Positions 29,414-38,269 of a DNA stretch of 64,000 nucleotides are shown here, piece after piece. The stretch lies in assembly GCF_000152825.2 (NCBI RefSeq), contig NC_014414.1, positions 1,426,001 to 1,490,000 of the forward strand, given 5' to 3'. How positions within the stretch are numbered: position 1 is the stretch's first letter; every line of letters starts with the position of its first letter. This stretch comes from Parvularcula bermudensis HTCC2503 (GTDB lineage: Bacteria > Pseudomonadota > Alphaproteobacteria > Caulobacterales > Parvularculaceae). The position numbers were made by a program, and so were the translations under genes. Under the pieces are notes generated by a model that saw only the letters and a list, made by a program, of their open reading frames with translations, was not told where the DNA came from and did not search any database.

Positions 29414-30924
29414 CAGGTCAGCGGACTTCGATCGGGAGAGGGATTGTCGGCCATCCAAAGCTCAAACCCCCCACGGGGATTGTGATTGTAGCCAAGTAGA
29501 TTGCCATTATCGTCGATGTCGGCAACTTCCGTCGCAAACGGATTGACCGTCCCAATACAAATTCCAAACGGCGTTGAGTGAATAGCGCGAATACCGTAAT
29601 TATAAGGGTTTCCAAAGCCGTTTGTGGTGACGGGCAGCCAATTCTCGCCATCGCAGGTCCGATAGAGTTCTGCGCCGCCAAGTTGATCCTTGATCGCCCG
29701 GTGTCCCATATGGCCGTAGAATTTTTTGAACAGCTCGGGCCAGTTCTCTTTGCTCGAATAGCTCATCATCAAGCTCCAATTGAAGGTCCCAAGATAGAGC
29801 CAGCCATTATGGACACCCTGTCTCCAGAAATAGCCGTTGAAGAAACTCCCAAAGCCTGGACCGTATCCCGAGAGGGGCTTGATTTTCTCGCCGGTGGGCG
29901 TTTCTCTTTCCATACCGACGATCAAGTCCCAGCTGCCGTCTTCGTTGACGCGGACGAGCTCTGGCCCCGCGGGGCCGGTCTTGTTGGGCACGTCGATCCC
30001 ACCGTGCTGGATCCCACTTCCGACAAAGAGAGCATTGCGGAACACGGACAAGCTCGCGACGCCTTGATTTTCCTTGCCGCGATAGGCCCCCTTCTCGATA
30101 ACCCGCTCCCATTTATAGGGGGGTTCCCCCTCCGCATCCGTCCGCCAAAGTTCATAGCCTGATAGGTTGGCGGTTCCGGCGTAGAGATGGTTGCCGAAGG
30201 GCAGCATTTCGAACACGGTCAGATTGCCTGACCCCCTGCCGAATCCGGGTTCGTTACACAGCTTCCAATCGCCTTTGACAGGATCGTCAGTAGAGAAGAT
30301 GGCAGCGAAGTTCGAGGCATTCGGATCCCCCGACCGTCCGGTGGGGGAGGTGAAGAGCTTTCCTTTGAAGGGGATCAACAGGCGCAGGGTCAGAACGAAG
30401 TCCCCGAATTCCTTGGGCATCGGGATCGGGTTGAACTCATATCCATCGACAGTGCGCAGAATATTACAGCCATATCCCCGGGCCGACGCATAGGTACTGG
30501 CATAAAGGCACGGTTCGGGATCGCTCTTTCCTTGAAAGACGGCCATCCCGCGATAGCCAATCTCGCGGGGAACGCGGGACCCATCTCGGCCGGTAATGAT
30601 CGGTGCCCGTCCAATCTCCTCCCATCCGCCGGTTGGCCCGCTCCAGCGGTGCATCTGCGCGCGCATATCGAGGTCGTACAAGTTTTCCGGGCATTTTACC
30701 GGCCAGTTTACGATGTTCGTTTTGACCTTGGAGACGCTGAGCGCACACATATTGGCACGGGTTGTGCCTACATAGAGGTGGTTTTTAAACCAGTACATGG
30801 AGTGCGGATAGGCGTTGAGCGGATCGGAAATTCCGGCCAAAGCGATGGGGGTGAAGTCTCGCTCCCGCGGGCCGGGCGCGGGCCAGGGGGATCCATTCAT
30901 GGCGTCGATCGGAGAATTATACAT
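29413..30924 (-). CDS. Propeller-like protein of unknown function
   Basis: 503 aa, no signal peptide. Repeated blade-like segments recur: HLYVGTTRAN, CLYASTYAS, HLYAGTANLSGYELWRT, ALFVGSGIQHGG, WLYLGTFNWS, GICIGTVNPFA, each with a beta strand, Gly-Thr turn and an (E/Q)LWR(T)-type strand. This suggests a six- or seven-bladed beta-propeller. I do not recognise a named family. It is followed by the esterase gene with overlapping stop and start. The conserved YRTCDGENW and Trp/Tyr-rich tips could bind a sugar or lipid headgroup, but that is inference. Confidence 0.55.
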   Translation of the reverse strand: MYNSPIDAMNGSPWPAPGPRERDFTPIALAGISDPLNAYPHSMYWFKNHLYVGTTRANMCALSVSKVKTNIVNWPVKCPENLYDLDMRAQMHRWSGPTGGWEEIGRAPIITGRDGSRVPREIGYRGMAVFQGKSDPEPCLYASTYASARGYGCNILRTVDGYEFNPIPMPKEFGDFVLTLRLLIPFKGKLFTSPTGRSGDPNASNFAAIFSTDDPVKGDWKLCNEPGFGRGSGNLTVFEMLPFGNHLYAGTANLSGYELWRTDAEGEPPYKWERVIEKGAYRGKENQGVASLSVFRNALFVGSGIQHGGIDVPNKTGPAGPELVRVNEDGSWDLIVGMERETPTGEKIKPLSGYGPGFGSFFNGYFWRQGVHNGWLYLGTFNWSLMMSYSSKENWPELFKKFYGHMGHRAIKDQLGGAELYRTCDGENWLPVTTNGFGNPYNYGIRAIHSTPFGICIGTVNPFATEVADIDDNGNLLGYNHNPRGGFELWMADNPSPDRSPLT

Positions 30925-31070
30925 TGTTTAAACCGCCTGCCCCTAACATCGTTCCTACGGCCGATAAGCGCATAAAATGAATGATGAAGAGTTGTATCTG
31001 GCCTAAACCGGCGTTACCGTCAAAATGTAAAAAGGGAGACAGGGGGAACTCGTTTCCGCCTGTTTAAAGT

Positions 31071-32249
31071 ATGGCAGAGTGGTCACCACGCATAAAGCAA
31101 GTTACTGATGAACAGGATAAGCAGCAGCTTGCCTTCGTCAACAGCTTGTTGACAGAGCGTCGGTTCGACGATGCCAGTAAAGAAGCCGACAAGCTTCTCG
31201 CGAACAACCCTAAATCTTTCGGCGCCCACATGGCCAAGGGGCGCGCGCTACAGGGGCTGCGAAAGTTCAAGGACGCCCTCAATTGTTTCCTTCAGGCGGC
31301 GCAAATCGACCCGTTGCAACCGTCGGCTCATCTGATGGCCGGGATCTGTGCCTTTGTTGTGCCGGATCTGCCCCTCGCCGAGAAAAAGTTTCGCACAACC
31401 CTTGATATCGATAGCAAGAGTTCGGCCGCCCATGTCGGCCTTTCGCAGGTTCTGGTCCGCAATGGGGACAATAATCAGGCTCGGGAGCATCTTGACAAGG
31501 CGCTTCGTATTAACCCTGAGATGTCCATGGCGGTCATCCTCAAGGCGCGGCTCGATCTTAAGGATGGGGATGCCGATAGCGCGATCATTCAGCTTCAAGA
31601 TCAAGTGCGGCGAACGCCGAATAATCGGACGGCCGAATTCGCCCTGATCGGTGCCTACATGCAGGATGAGCGGTGGCAGGAGGCCGAAGCCCTTTTGTCA
31701 CGGATGGTTTCCGACAATCCCAATGATGCCATCATGCATGGTCTGTTGGGGCGGGTACGGGTCAAACGGGGTGATTTCAAAGGCGCCGAAGAGGCCTATC
31801 GCCAGGCCCCGGTGTCCCATAATCGCATCCAAAATCTCGCGCGTAATGTCCAAATGCTTGACGCCCTCGTTCCCCAGGGGAAATACGAGGAGGCGCGAAA
31901 GATCCTGTCCCAAGTGCCGAAAATGGGTCCCCTCGCGGCGATTGTGAATACCCGCTACGGCGATGTGTATAAGGCCGAGGGCAATTATCAGCAGGCGATC
32001 GCCTCGTATCGGGCGGCGCTCCTCCGAGACAATCAGGGGGAGGCAATGGTGGCGGCGGTCGAACAGGCGGTGGCTGATGCGGGGCGGGCGGATGATTCGC
32101 CGTTCGTCGCGCAACGTTTCGCTGACGCTGCCAACGAAGCCTTGGAAAAGAAGCGGAAGTCATTTGCCGATCAGGATTGGCAGGAGATGCTCGAGAAGTA
32201 TCGACCGAACATCATGGCGATGATGGAAGATCGGGATATCGGCGGCTAA
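31071..32249 (+). CDS. Tetratricopeptide repeat protein
   Basis: 392 aa with about eight TPR motifs (for example FGAHMAKGRALQGLRKFKDAL, SSAAHVGLSQVLVRNGDNNQA, IVNTRYGDVYKAEGNYQQAI). No signal peptide or membrane helix. It begins the plus-strand group TPR, AlkP-like, sulfotransferase, with gaps of 47 and 33 bases. TPR proteins act as scaffolds; a link to the sulfotransferase is suggested by co-direction only. Confidence 0.8.
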   Translation: MAEWSPRIKQVTDEQDKQQLAFVNSLLTERRFDDASKEADKLLANNPKSFGAHMAKGRALQGLRKFKDALNCFLQAAQIDPLQPSAHLMAGICAFVVPDLPLAEKKFRTTLDIDSKSSAAHVGLSQVLVRNGDNNQAREHLDKALRINPEMSMAVILKARLDLKDGDADSAIIQLQDQVRRTPNNRTAEFALIGAYMQDERWQEAEALLSRMVSDNPNDAIMHGLLGRVRVKRGDFKGAEEAYRQAPVSHNRIQNLARNVQMLDALVPQGKYEEARKILSQVPKMGPLAAIVNTRYGDVYKAEGNYQQAIASYRAALLRDNQGEAMVAAVEQAVADAGRADDSPFVAQRFADAANEALEKKRKSFADQDWQEMLEKYRPNIMAMMEDRDIGG

Positions 32250-32296
32250 CGGATGAGGGAACAGGCGGGTCGAGATCGACCGCTGGGGAGTGAGCT

Positions 32297-33136
32297 ATGG
32301 AAAACCATCTCGTTTATATCATCATGGACAGCTGTCGATATGACAGCTTCGAACGGGCCAATACGCCGAATATCGATAAGCTCGGCATTGCCTCCCGGCG
32401 GTACAGCTATGCCTCCTGGACCTCGCCGTCGCACCAAACCATCTTGATGGGGATGACCCCTCATGAAAGCCCGAAAAAGGTCTTCGCGTCGGAGGTCTAC
32501 AAAGGCGAATTCGTGAAATGGGTCGATCGTCTTGGGGTCGATAATTTGTCTTTTAAGAAATTTGTGCCCGACCTTTCCCTGGCGAAGGTTCTTAAGGAGC
32601 ATGGATATCAAACGACCGCCAAGGTTTCCATGCCGGTGCTGAACGAATTGTCGGGGTTCAATCGGTTCTTCGATGATTACAAGCTCATGCCCAATCACAA
32701 TGATTTCGGCGGCATGATCAAAGAAACGCGGTTCGATCCGCGCTTCCCGTGCTTCTATTTCTACAATCTGGGGGAGACACACTACCCCTACATGCTGGAT
32801 GATCCAAGCCTGCCGCATATTTCTGGCGTGCACGGTGTATTTAAACGCATGGACGAGATGGTGAAGGCGGGTGAGCAGGCACTCACCGAGAATGCGGATT
32901 TCTTCCCGCGGGATTCAATGGCCGAGCTTCATGCCCAGCAAGTGAAATGTGTGGAGTATGTCGACAGCCTTGTCGGCGAACTCTATCGAAAGGCGCCGCC
33001 GAACACGTATTTCATCATCACCGCCGACCATGGCGAATTATTCGGCGAAGATGACTATTTCGGTCATGGCCCGATCATGCACGAAAAGGTCTTCGAAGTG
33101 CCCTATGTCGAAGGTCTGCGGCCCGACCGAACGTAA
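32297..33136 (+). CDS. Alkaline-phosphatase-superfamily (sulfatase-like) enzyme, short
   Basis: 279 aa. Metal-binding Asp11 (IIMDSCRYDSF), Thr42 at the nucleophile site in WTSPSHQT, and Asp244-His245 in TADHGE are visible. Sulfatases carry Cys or Ser in C/S-x-P-x-R; here the site reads T-S-P-S-H, so a formylglycine sulfatase is unlikely and a phosphodiesterase or phosphotransferase is more likely. The protein ends soon after HEKVFEVPYVEGL, shorter than typical sulfatases (400 aa or more). It sits before a sulfotransferase. Confidence 0.7.
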   Translation: MENHLVYIIMDSCRYDSFERANTPNIDKLGIASRRYSYASWTSPSHQTILMGMTPHESPKKVFASEVYKGEFVKWVDRLGVDNLSFKKFVPDLSLAKVLKEHGYQTTAKVSMPVLNELSGFNRFFDDYKLMPNHNDFGGMIKETRFDPRFPCFYFYNLGETHYPYMLDDPSLPHISGVHGVFKRMDEMVKAGEQALTENADFFPRDSMAELHAQQVKCVEYVDSLVGELYRKAPPNTYFIITADHGELFGEDDYFGHGPIMHEKVFEVPYVEGLRPDRT

Positions 33137-33169
33137 GTCGGTTCTGTGGTGAAGAGATAGCGAGGCACG

Positions 33170-34102
33170 ATGGCGTTCCCGCCTCCTTTGTTCATTCTGG
33201 CGCCTCCGCGATCATTCACCTCCGTCGTGAATGGGGTCATCGGGCAGCACCCTGAGATTATGGGGATGCCCGAGCTCAACGTCTTTCAGGCAGAGATGAT
33301 TGAGGAGTTCTGGACCGGGCGCCGTCCCGACGGCGGCGCGCGGTCACCATTCTGGCACATTATGCGCCATGACGGTATCCTCCGCGCCGTGGCGCAGCTC
33401 TACGCGGGGGAGCAAACCATCGATTCGATCGAGATGGCGAAGCGATGGTTGACGGTCAGATTCGATAAGTCAGCGGGGGAGGTCTATCGCGAGCTTTGTG
33501 AAAAAGTCAGCCCCCGGATCCTCCTTGACAAGAGCCCTGCTTATGCACGCCGGCGCGACTATCTGGACAGGATCATCAAGGCCTTTCCCGATGCCCGCTT
33601 CATCCATTTGATCCGTCATCCCCGTGACCAATGCGCCTCGATCCTGAAGGCCGATGGGGGAGAGCTGATTGCCTTCTTCATGGGGGCGGTCGCGAAGACC
33701 GACGGACAATACTTTATCGATCCGCAAACGCAGTGGCGCGACGCCCATCGGGTTATCATTGAATTCTTGCTGACCCTGCCCCGGAAACAGTGGATGCGGA
33801 TCAAAGGCGAGGATTTCATGAACGATATCGAGGGCGGGGCGATCGAGATTTGCGAATGGCTTGGCATTTCGACAGCCCCCGAAGCCCTCGAAGCAATGCG
33901 CCATCCTGAGAATTCGCCCTTTGCCTCGATTGGGCCGGCGAATGCCCGATTGGGGAATGACCCGAACTATCTCAATTCCCCCGCTCTTCGGCCGACGAAG
34001 ATCAAGACGTCGAATTATTCCGATCCCCTCAAATGGCGCCCTGACGGGGGCGGGTTCGAGGAGGACGTCAAAAAACTCGCTTCCTATTTCGGCTATCAGT
34101 GA
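33170..34102 (+). CDS. PAPS-dependent sulfotransferase family protein
   Basis: 310 aa. The 5'-phosphosulfate loop is at residues 11-20 (APPRSFTSVV) and the 3'-phosphate binding part is in FIHLIRHPRDQCASI. These are the two hallmark motifs of cytosolic and Golgi-type sulfotransferases. The acceptor is unknown. The position beside lipid-synthase genes suggests sulfation of the lipid or a glycan, as inference. A terminator for the opposite gene lies just after the stop. Confidence 0.82.
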   Translation: MAFPPPLFILAPPRSFTSVVNGVIGQHPEIMGMPELNVFQAEMIEEFWTGRRPDGGARSPFWHIMRHDGILRAVAQLYAGEQTIDSIEMAKRWLTVRFDKSAGEVYRELCEKVSPRILLDKSPAYARRRDYLDRIIKAFPDARFIHLIRHPRDQCASILKADGGELIAFFMGAVAKTDGQYFIDPQTQWRDAHRVIIEFLLTLPRKQWMRIKGEDFMNDIEGGAIEICEWLGISTAPEALEAMRHPENSPFASIGPANARLGNDPNYLNSPALRPTKIKTSNYSDPLKWRPDGGGFEEDVKKLASYFGYQ

Positions 34103-34106
34103 GCGC

Positions 34107-34134
34107 AAAAAAAGAGGCGCCCAAGGCGCCCCTT
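34107..34134 (-). terminator. Rho-independent terminator between convergent genes
   Basis: GGCGCC (34116-34121), loop CAA, GGCGCC (34125-34130). On the minus strand it is followed by a run of T residues (A-run at 34107-34113), so it mainly serves the hydrolase gene at 34168. Confidence 0.75.
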
Positions 34135-34167
34135 AATGGTGATTCGGTCTGATCGTGGCCGCGCCCC

Positions 34168-34947
34168 TCAATCCTCGAAGATGAAGTCTTTCTCTACGGA
34201 CTTCCGATGGATGGCATCGAGCACCAATTGATCAAGGCGACCATCCCGTTGCATATAGCGCGCGATTTGGTGCCCGCCTTTTTTATACTCACGGAAATAG
34301 ACGTTAGGCAGTCCCATCATCCGTTCCGCACAGACCGTGTCGATACGGTGCGCGCGAGAATAATGGATGAAGAACTTGGTGTGTTTGTTGGACCCCTGCT
34401 CGAACAAAGGCTTCATATCGAGCAGATCAAGCTCCGCATGAGGATCATTGTAGACATTCGCGATATAGTCATCCATCGTGAAATCGTCATTTGCCAGACG
34501 ATTATCGACGTCGATATAGGTTTGGGGCGCGATCGCCTGAACCTCATCCACCCCCATCAGATAGCCGAGCAGCATGGCGGCGTATCCCCCAGAGGAAACA
34601 CCCACATTGATGATCCGTTTGCCGGGGGCCCGCTCAAGGATCATTTCCAACAAGAACGCCGCTGTCTCGGTGATCGAATGGGTGTGGGGGCGGAGGCCGA
34701 GATGATACCAAGCCCGGTTGATATCCCGTAGATAGATCTTGCTCGCCGGCATATTGATCGTGTTGCGGACGAATTGAAAAGGAATCCAGGTCGTCGGCGT
34801 CAGCGGCATGCCGCGAAAGAGGAGAAGGACGGTATCGGTATCGTCCTGCCAATGGCAATAATACGGCTCATCCGTCGTGGAAATGCCGGGGGGCAACTGG
34901 ACTTTTGAGATGTCCTGTTGGTCAAGGGTCGGTGCATCGGATGCCAT
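34168..34947 (-). CDS. Alpha/beta-hydrolase-like protein
   Basis: 259 aa. LLLFRGMPLTPTTW resembles the oxyanion strand. GVSSGG carries the likely nucleophile Ser, and GGHQIARYM holds the likely His. It lacks a signal peptide. It is the last gene of a minus-strand group: small membrane protein, ACP, acyl-CoA ligase, hydrolase. Release of a chain from an ACP or PKS is a candidate role because PKS1 and PKS2 have no thioesterase domain, but nothing in the sequence proves it. Confidence 0.6.
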   Translation of the reverse strand: MASDAPTLDQQDISKVQLPPGISTTDEPYYCHWQDDTDTVLLLFRGMPLTPTTWIPFQFVRNTINMPASKIYLRDINRAWYHLGLRPHTHSITETAAFLLEMILERAPGKRIINVGVSSGGYAAMLLGYLMGVDEVQAIAPQTYIDVDNRLANDDFTMDDYIANVYNDPHAELDLLDMKPLFEQGSNKHTKFFIHYSRAHRIDTVCAERMMGLPNVYFREYKKGGHQIARYMQRDGRLDQLVLDAIHRKSVEKDFIFED

Positions 34948-35009
34948 TACTCAATCCTTTTCTCGCCGTGGACAAGCCCACATTCACTTTGACAACGGCG
35001 AAACTGGTC

Positions 35010-36965
35010 TCATGAAAATTGTTCGAGCTGCCGGAAAAAATCAAGGGACTCAGGGTTAGCAAGAGCACTTGCGTTCCGAACCTCTCGATTATTCAAGATG
35101 CATTTCACAGCTATTTCCGCCAGCTTTCCGCTCCTTGTCCGAGGCAAATCCGGTGCCGAAAGGACGTAAGCAGGCACGTGATTGACAGTTAATTCACGGC
35201 GAATGCGTTCTTTTATGGCCGCAATAAGCTCATCGGTCAGGTCCTGACCGGCATCCATCTGGACAAATAGCACAATCTGCTCATCGCCCCGGGCCTGATA
35301 GCCAGCTGCCAAGCAGTTGAGCACCTGATTGAAGGTCAAGACCTCGGCATAAATTTCGGCGGTGCCCATTCTGATGCCCTGCGGATTGAGGGTCGCATCA
35401 GATCGTCCCAAAATGACATATCCCCCATGGGCCGTCCGTTCGATCAGGTCGCCATGGGTCCAAATGCCCTCGAACTCTTCGAAATAGGCGCCGCGATATT
35501 TCAGGCCCTCGGGGTCGTTCCAGAAATAGACAGGCATGGACGGGAAGGGGCGCGTACACACCAATTCCCCGGCGCCGGTGGGAATTGAGTTCCCGTCCGG
35601 ATCATAGACGTCCACCGCCATGCCGAGCCCCGCCATCTGGATCTCGCCGGAATAGACAGGGCTCGTGGGGTCGCCGAGCACGAAACAGGAGGACAGATCC
35701 GTCCCGCCTGAAATCGAGGCAAGGTGCAGATCTGATTTCACACTGGCATAGATATATTCGAAATTATCGGTGGAGAGCGGCGATCCTGTCGACATGAGAC
35801 AGCGAAGCTTGCTGAGATCCCGGTTCTCGCCAATCGGCATTTTCCGCTTCCGGCACATGTCGATATACATGGCCGACATGCCCAAATGGCTGACGCCGAT
35901 TTCTTCGGCGAAGGCGAACAGCATGTCCTTTTCCGGCACGGAAGGGTTGCCGTCATAGAGGGCGATGGCGGCGCCGTTCGCCAAAGCCGGGATCATCCAG
36001 TTCCACATGATCCACGCGCAGGTCGTGTAGTAGAACATGATATCGCCAGGCTGCAGGTCGCAGTGAAACCGGTGCTCCTTCATCAGCTGCAAGAGCGGTC
36101 CGCCCGCCCCATGGACGATGCATTTCGGGGCGCCCGTCGTGCCGGAGGAGTAAACGATGACGGCAGGATGATCGAAGGGAAAGCACTCGCCGGGGACCTC
36201 ATCGGTCTCGGCCGTCTTGAGGAACGCCTGATAGGTCTGACTATTCGGCAGATCGTCGAGACTGGGGCTCTCTGTAAGGGTCTGAAGCACGACAATCCGC
36301 TCGACGCTCGGCAGGGACTGCAGCAATTCTTGATAGATCGGCACGCAATTGCGCTCCCGCCGTGCCACGCGGAAGCCATCCACGGCGAACAAGATCTTCG
36401 GTTCGCTTTGCGAGAAGCGCTGCTTGAGGGATTCGACACCGAAATCCGGGGCGCATGAGGTCCAAATGGCGCCGAGGCTGAGGGTCGCGATATACATAGC
36501 GACACTTTCGGGGCGATTGGTGACGACGCCCCCAACGCGGTCGCCGGCGGTGACCCCCGCCGCCTTGAGGGCATGGGCGAGCTGTCCGACGGCGCGGCGA
36601 AGCTCACCGCGGGTCCATTGGCTCGTTTCGTGATCTTCGCAGCGGAAATAAATGGCCGGATCGTCCGCCTTGCCCCGAAGCAGGAGATTGGCCGCCGACA
36701 GGCGCGCCTCCGGGAAAAAACGCCGCTCCCACATCTCGCCGTCGTCGCGGAGGACGGTCGACGTATCGCCTTCCAAGGGAAAGTCGACAACGTCCCGGAC
36801 CGCCTGCCAGAACGCAGAAGGCTGGTCGATCGACCAGCGCCAGAGGGCGGCGGTGTCCGTCCCCGCAAAGCCGTATTTCTCGCCCATTGAGCGATTGAGC
36901 TGACGCATGGCGGTAGCGTCCGCCCTTGCCTCACTCGGTGTCCAGAGATGATCACCCTGCGCCAT
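35010..36965 (-). CDS. Acetoacetyl-CoA synthetase-type acyl-CoA ligase
   Basis: 651-aa ANL-superfamily enzyme. The AMP-binding loop VIVYSSGTTGAPKCIVHG, STGSPLS, and ILGRSDATLNPQGIRMGTAEIY, plus the C-terminal catalytic Lys in TRSGKLAEI, match acetoacetyl-CoA synthetase in length and motifs. The known reaction joins acetoacetate to CoA with ATP. Here the gene lies 62 bases after a free-standing ACP gene, so loading a beta-keto starter onto an ACP is a possibility, along with ordinary ketone or PHB metabolism. Confidence 0.85.
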   Translation of the reverse strand: MAQGDHLWTPSEARADATAMRQLNRSMGEKYGFAGTDTAALWRWSIDQPSAFWQAVRDVVDFPLEGDTSTVLRDDGEMWERRFFPEARLSAANLLLRGKADDPAIYFRCEDHETSQWTRGELRRAVGQLAHALKAAGVTAGDRVGGVVTNRPESVAMYIATLSLGAIWTSCAPDFGVESLKQRFSQSEPKILFAVDGFRVARRERNCVPIYQELLQSLPSVERIVVLQTLTESPSLDDLPNSQTYQAFLKTAETDEVPGECFPFDHPAVIVYSSGTTGAPKCIVHGAGGPLLQLMKEHRFHCDLQPGDIMFYYTTCAWIMWNWMIPALANGAAIALYDGNPSVPEKDMLFAFAEEIGVSHLGMSAMYIDMCRKRKMPIGENRDLSKLRCLMSTGSPLSTDNFEYIYASVKSDLHLASISGGTDLSSCFVLGDPTSPVYSGEIQMAGLGMAVDVYDPDGNSIPTGAGELVCTRPFPSMPVYFWNDPEGLKYRGAYFEEFEGIWTHGDLIERTAHGGYVILGRSDATLNPQGIRMGTAEIYAEVLTFNQVLNCLAAGYQARGDEQIVLFVQMDAGQDLTDELIAAIKERIRRELTVNHVPAYVLSAPDLPRTRSGKLAEIAVKCILNNREVRNASALANPESLDFFRQLEQFS

Positions 36966-37027
36966 ATTTCCCTCCCATAGCGGTCAACGCCTGACCGATG
37001 TCGGGACCGGCGTTGACAGGGCCGTGC

Positions 37028-37270
37028 TTAGCTGACCTTCGGTTCGAGAACCTTCATGATTTCGGCAACCGACGACATTTGCTCGGTTTCTTCCTGACCG
37101 AGTTCGATATTGTATTTTTCTTCGATGGCGAAGGTGATGTCGACATGGGCCACGGAATCCCAAAGTTCTTGATTTTCCATGGATGTTTGCTCGGTCACCT
37201 CAGCCGCTTCGACCCCGATATTGGAGGCGACGATTTCCCGGACGTCGTTCAGCAATTCATCTCTTGTCAT
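37028..37270 (-). CDS. Acyl carrier protein
   Basis: 80 aa, acidic, four-helix ACP. The phosphopantetheine site is Ser39 in ELWDSVAHVDI, followed by IEEKYNIELG. It differs from the housekeeping ACP, which usually has GADSLDTVELV. GAGGGG precedes the ATG and overlaps the stop of the small membrane ORF. The PKS2 phosphopantetheinyl transferase could activate it. Confidence 0.9.
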   Translation of the reverse strand: MTRDELLNDVREIVASNIGVEAAEVTEQTSMENQELWDSVAHVDITFAIEEKYNIELGQEETEQMSSVAEIMKVLEPKVS

Positions 37271-37280
37271 GTTGGACCCC

Positions 37281-37400
37281 TCACTTGCCTGCGCGCCCAG
37301 CTTTGGCCACCTGGCCGACGAAGTTCAAGGAGAAAAGCAAGAATAGGGCCAACAAGCTAAGAACAATGACATCGCGCCATGTTGCAGTTGCGAGATGCAT
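37281..37400 (-). CDS. Small single-pass membrane protein (39 aa), predicted
   Basis: An ORF of 39 codons starting at ATG 37400, ending TGA 37281-37283, ten bases before the ACP start. The product has a short polar N-terminus, a hydrophobic helix (VIVLSLLALFLLFSLNFV) and a basic tail (KAGRAGK), the layout of a tail-in one-pass membrane peptide. No Shine-Dalgarno sequence is obvious. The strict hydrophobic block and tight coupling to the ACP gene argue that it is real. It could dock the ACP or ligase at the membrane. No homologue is recognised. Confidence 0.45.
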   Translation of the reverse strand: MHLATATWRDVIVLSLLALFLLFSLNFVGQVAKAGRAGK

Positions 37401-37774
37401 GGGATAGGGTTGCAATGTGGGGGAGCTGGTGGATTTCCCTCTGTTTTTCCATGGGGTTGTGGGGCTCTACGCTGGCCATTGTGGCCGTGTTTTGGGTGGA
37501 TGGTGCATGGGACGACTTTAATCGACATTAATGTCAGTGCTGGCGTAACTTTTACTTTGTCGCGCGGCTGTTAGGTTAGCCAAAGTAATGCGTGGTTGAG
37601 TGCTGTGGCTCTTTCTGTCATCTATTGTACTGTTGGGGTGCGCGGCTGTTCTTTGCTTTGGCGAGTGAAGCTGATGGGATTGGGCGACACGCGAGTTTGC
37701 GGGCGAGGGGCTGAGTTGCACGAATTGTGCAGCGCTGATCGGCGATTTTCCGCAGGCGCGGTTGTGGTGGGTAT
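37401..37774. promoter_or_regulatory. Divergent control region of the synthase cluster
   Basis: 374 bases between the minus ACP group and the plus PKS operon. It holds a perfect 12-bp palindrome GACATTAATGTC (37524-37535) and a hairpin whose arms are TTACTTTG + GGCT and AGCCAAAGTAA (37552-37588). Local sequence is more T-rich than its flanks. These are good operator or attenuator candidates. Short ORFs on both strands here look random. Confidence 0.5.
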
Positions 37775-38269
37775 ATGGTAGCAGACATGTCAGATCTCCC
37801 GGATTTGGACGAGGCTTGGGAAATGGCCGAGCTTCGGGGGCTGATCGATGGTCTCGATTCCTCTGACGAGCCGGTGCAACGCGGCCTCGACTTCAAGCGT
37901 GTCGTCCAGGATGAGCAACTTCGAAATCTCGGTGTTCATCTGTGGAGAGAGTATCAGGCAAAGATCTCGGTCAGCCGGGAGAAGTTCGACCAGGCCCTAG
38001 AAGCGGAAAATTTGACCCTGGCGGATCTTTGGGCGCCAGGGGTGACCGAAGATATCGATGTCGGCAGCAGTAGCGAAGATGTCGACGCTTTCAAAAAGAA
38101 GCTGATGTTCCGGATCCAGATTCTGGAGGTTCTGTTGAACATCAGCCGAGCGGATTTGGAACGGGCGGAACGGTGGCAGCCGCGGGATGCGGTCCCCGAA
38201 CCGGACGAGGACGCGGCAGGCGCTGAGGCGTCTCATTTTCATGGGCATAAGGCGGGAGATACGGAATGA
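37775..38269 (+). CDS. Unknown protein translationally coupled to PKS1
   Basis: 164 aa, acidic, mostly helical, no signal peptide or membrane helix. The C-terminal tail is Asp/Glu-rich and ends in a His cluster (SHFHGHKAGDTE). I do not recognise a family. Its stop overlaps the PKS1 start (ATGA, 38266-38269), so it is made together with PKS1. Roles such as a docking or chaperone subunit are guesses. The start at 37775 has no clear Shine-Dalgarno sequence; Met5 (37787) is an alternative. Confidence 0.6.
   Translation: MVADMSDLPDLDEAWEMAELRGLIDGLDSSDEPVQRGLDFKRVVQDEQLRNLGVHLWREYQAKISVSREKFDQALEAENLTLADLWAPGVTEDIDVGSSSEDVDAFKKKLMFRIQILEVLLNISRADLERAERWQPRDAVPEPDEDAAGAEASHFHGHKAGDTE

Noticed and set aside
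32297-33136. True formylglycine sulfatase
   Set aside because: The C/S-x-P-x-R motif is replaced by T-S-P-S-H.
37325-37781. Several 60-70-codon ORFs in the divergent control region
   Set aside because: No ribosome sites, odd composition (Cys, Trp, His runs), and they overlap the palindrome and hairpin. Only the 39-codon ORF at 37281-37400 has a protein-like pattern.
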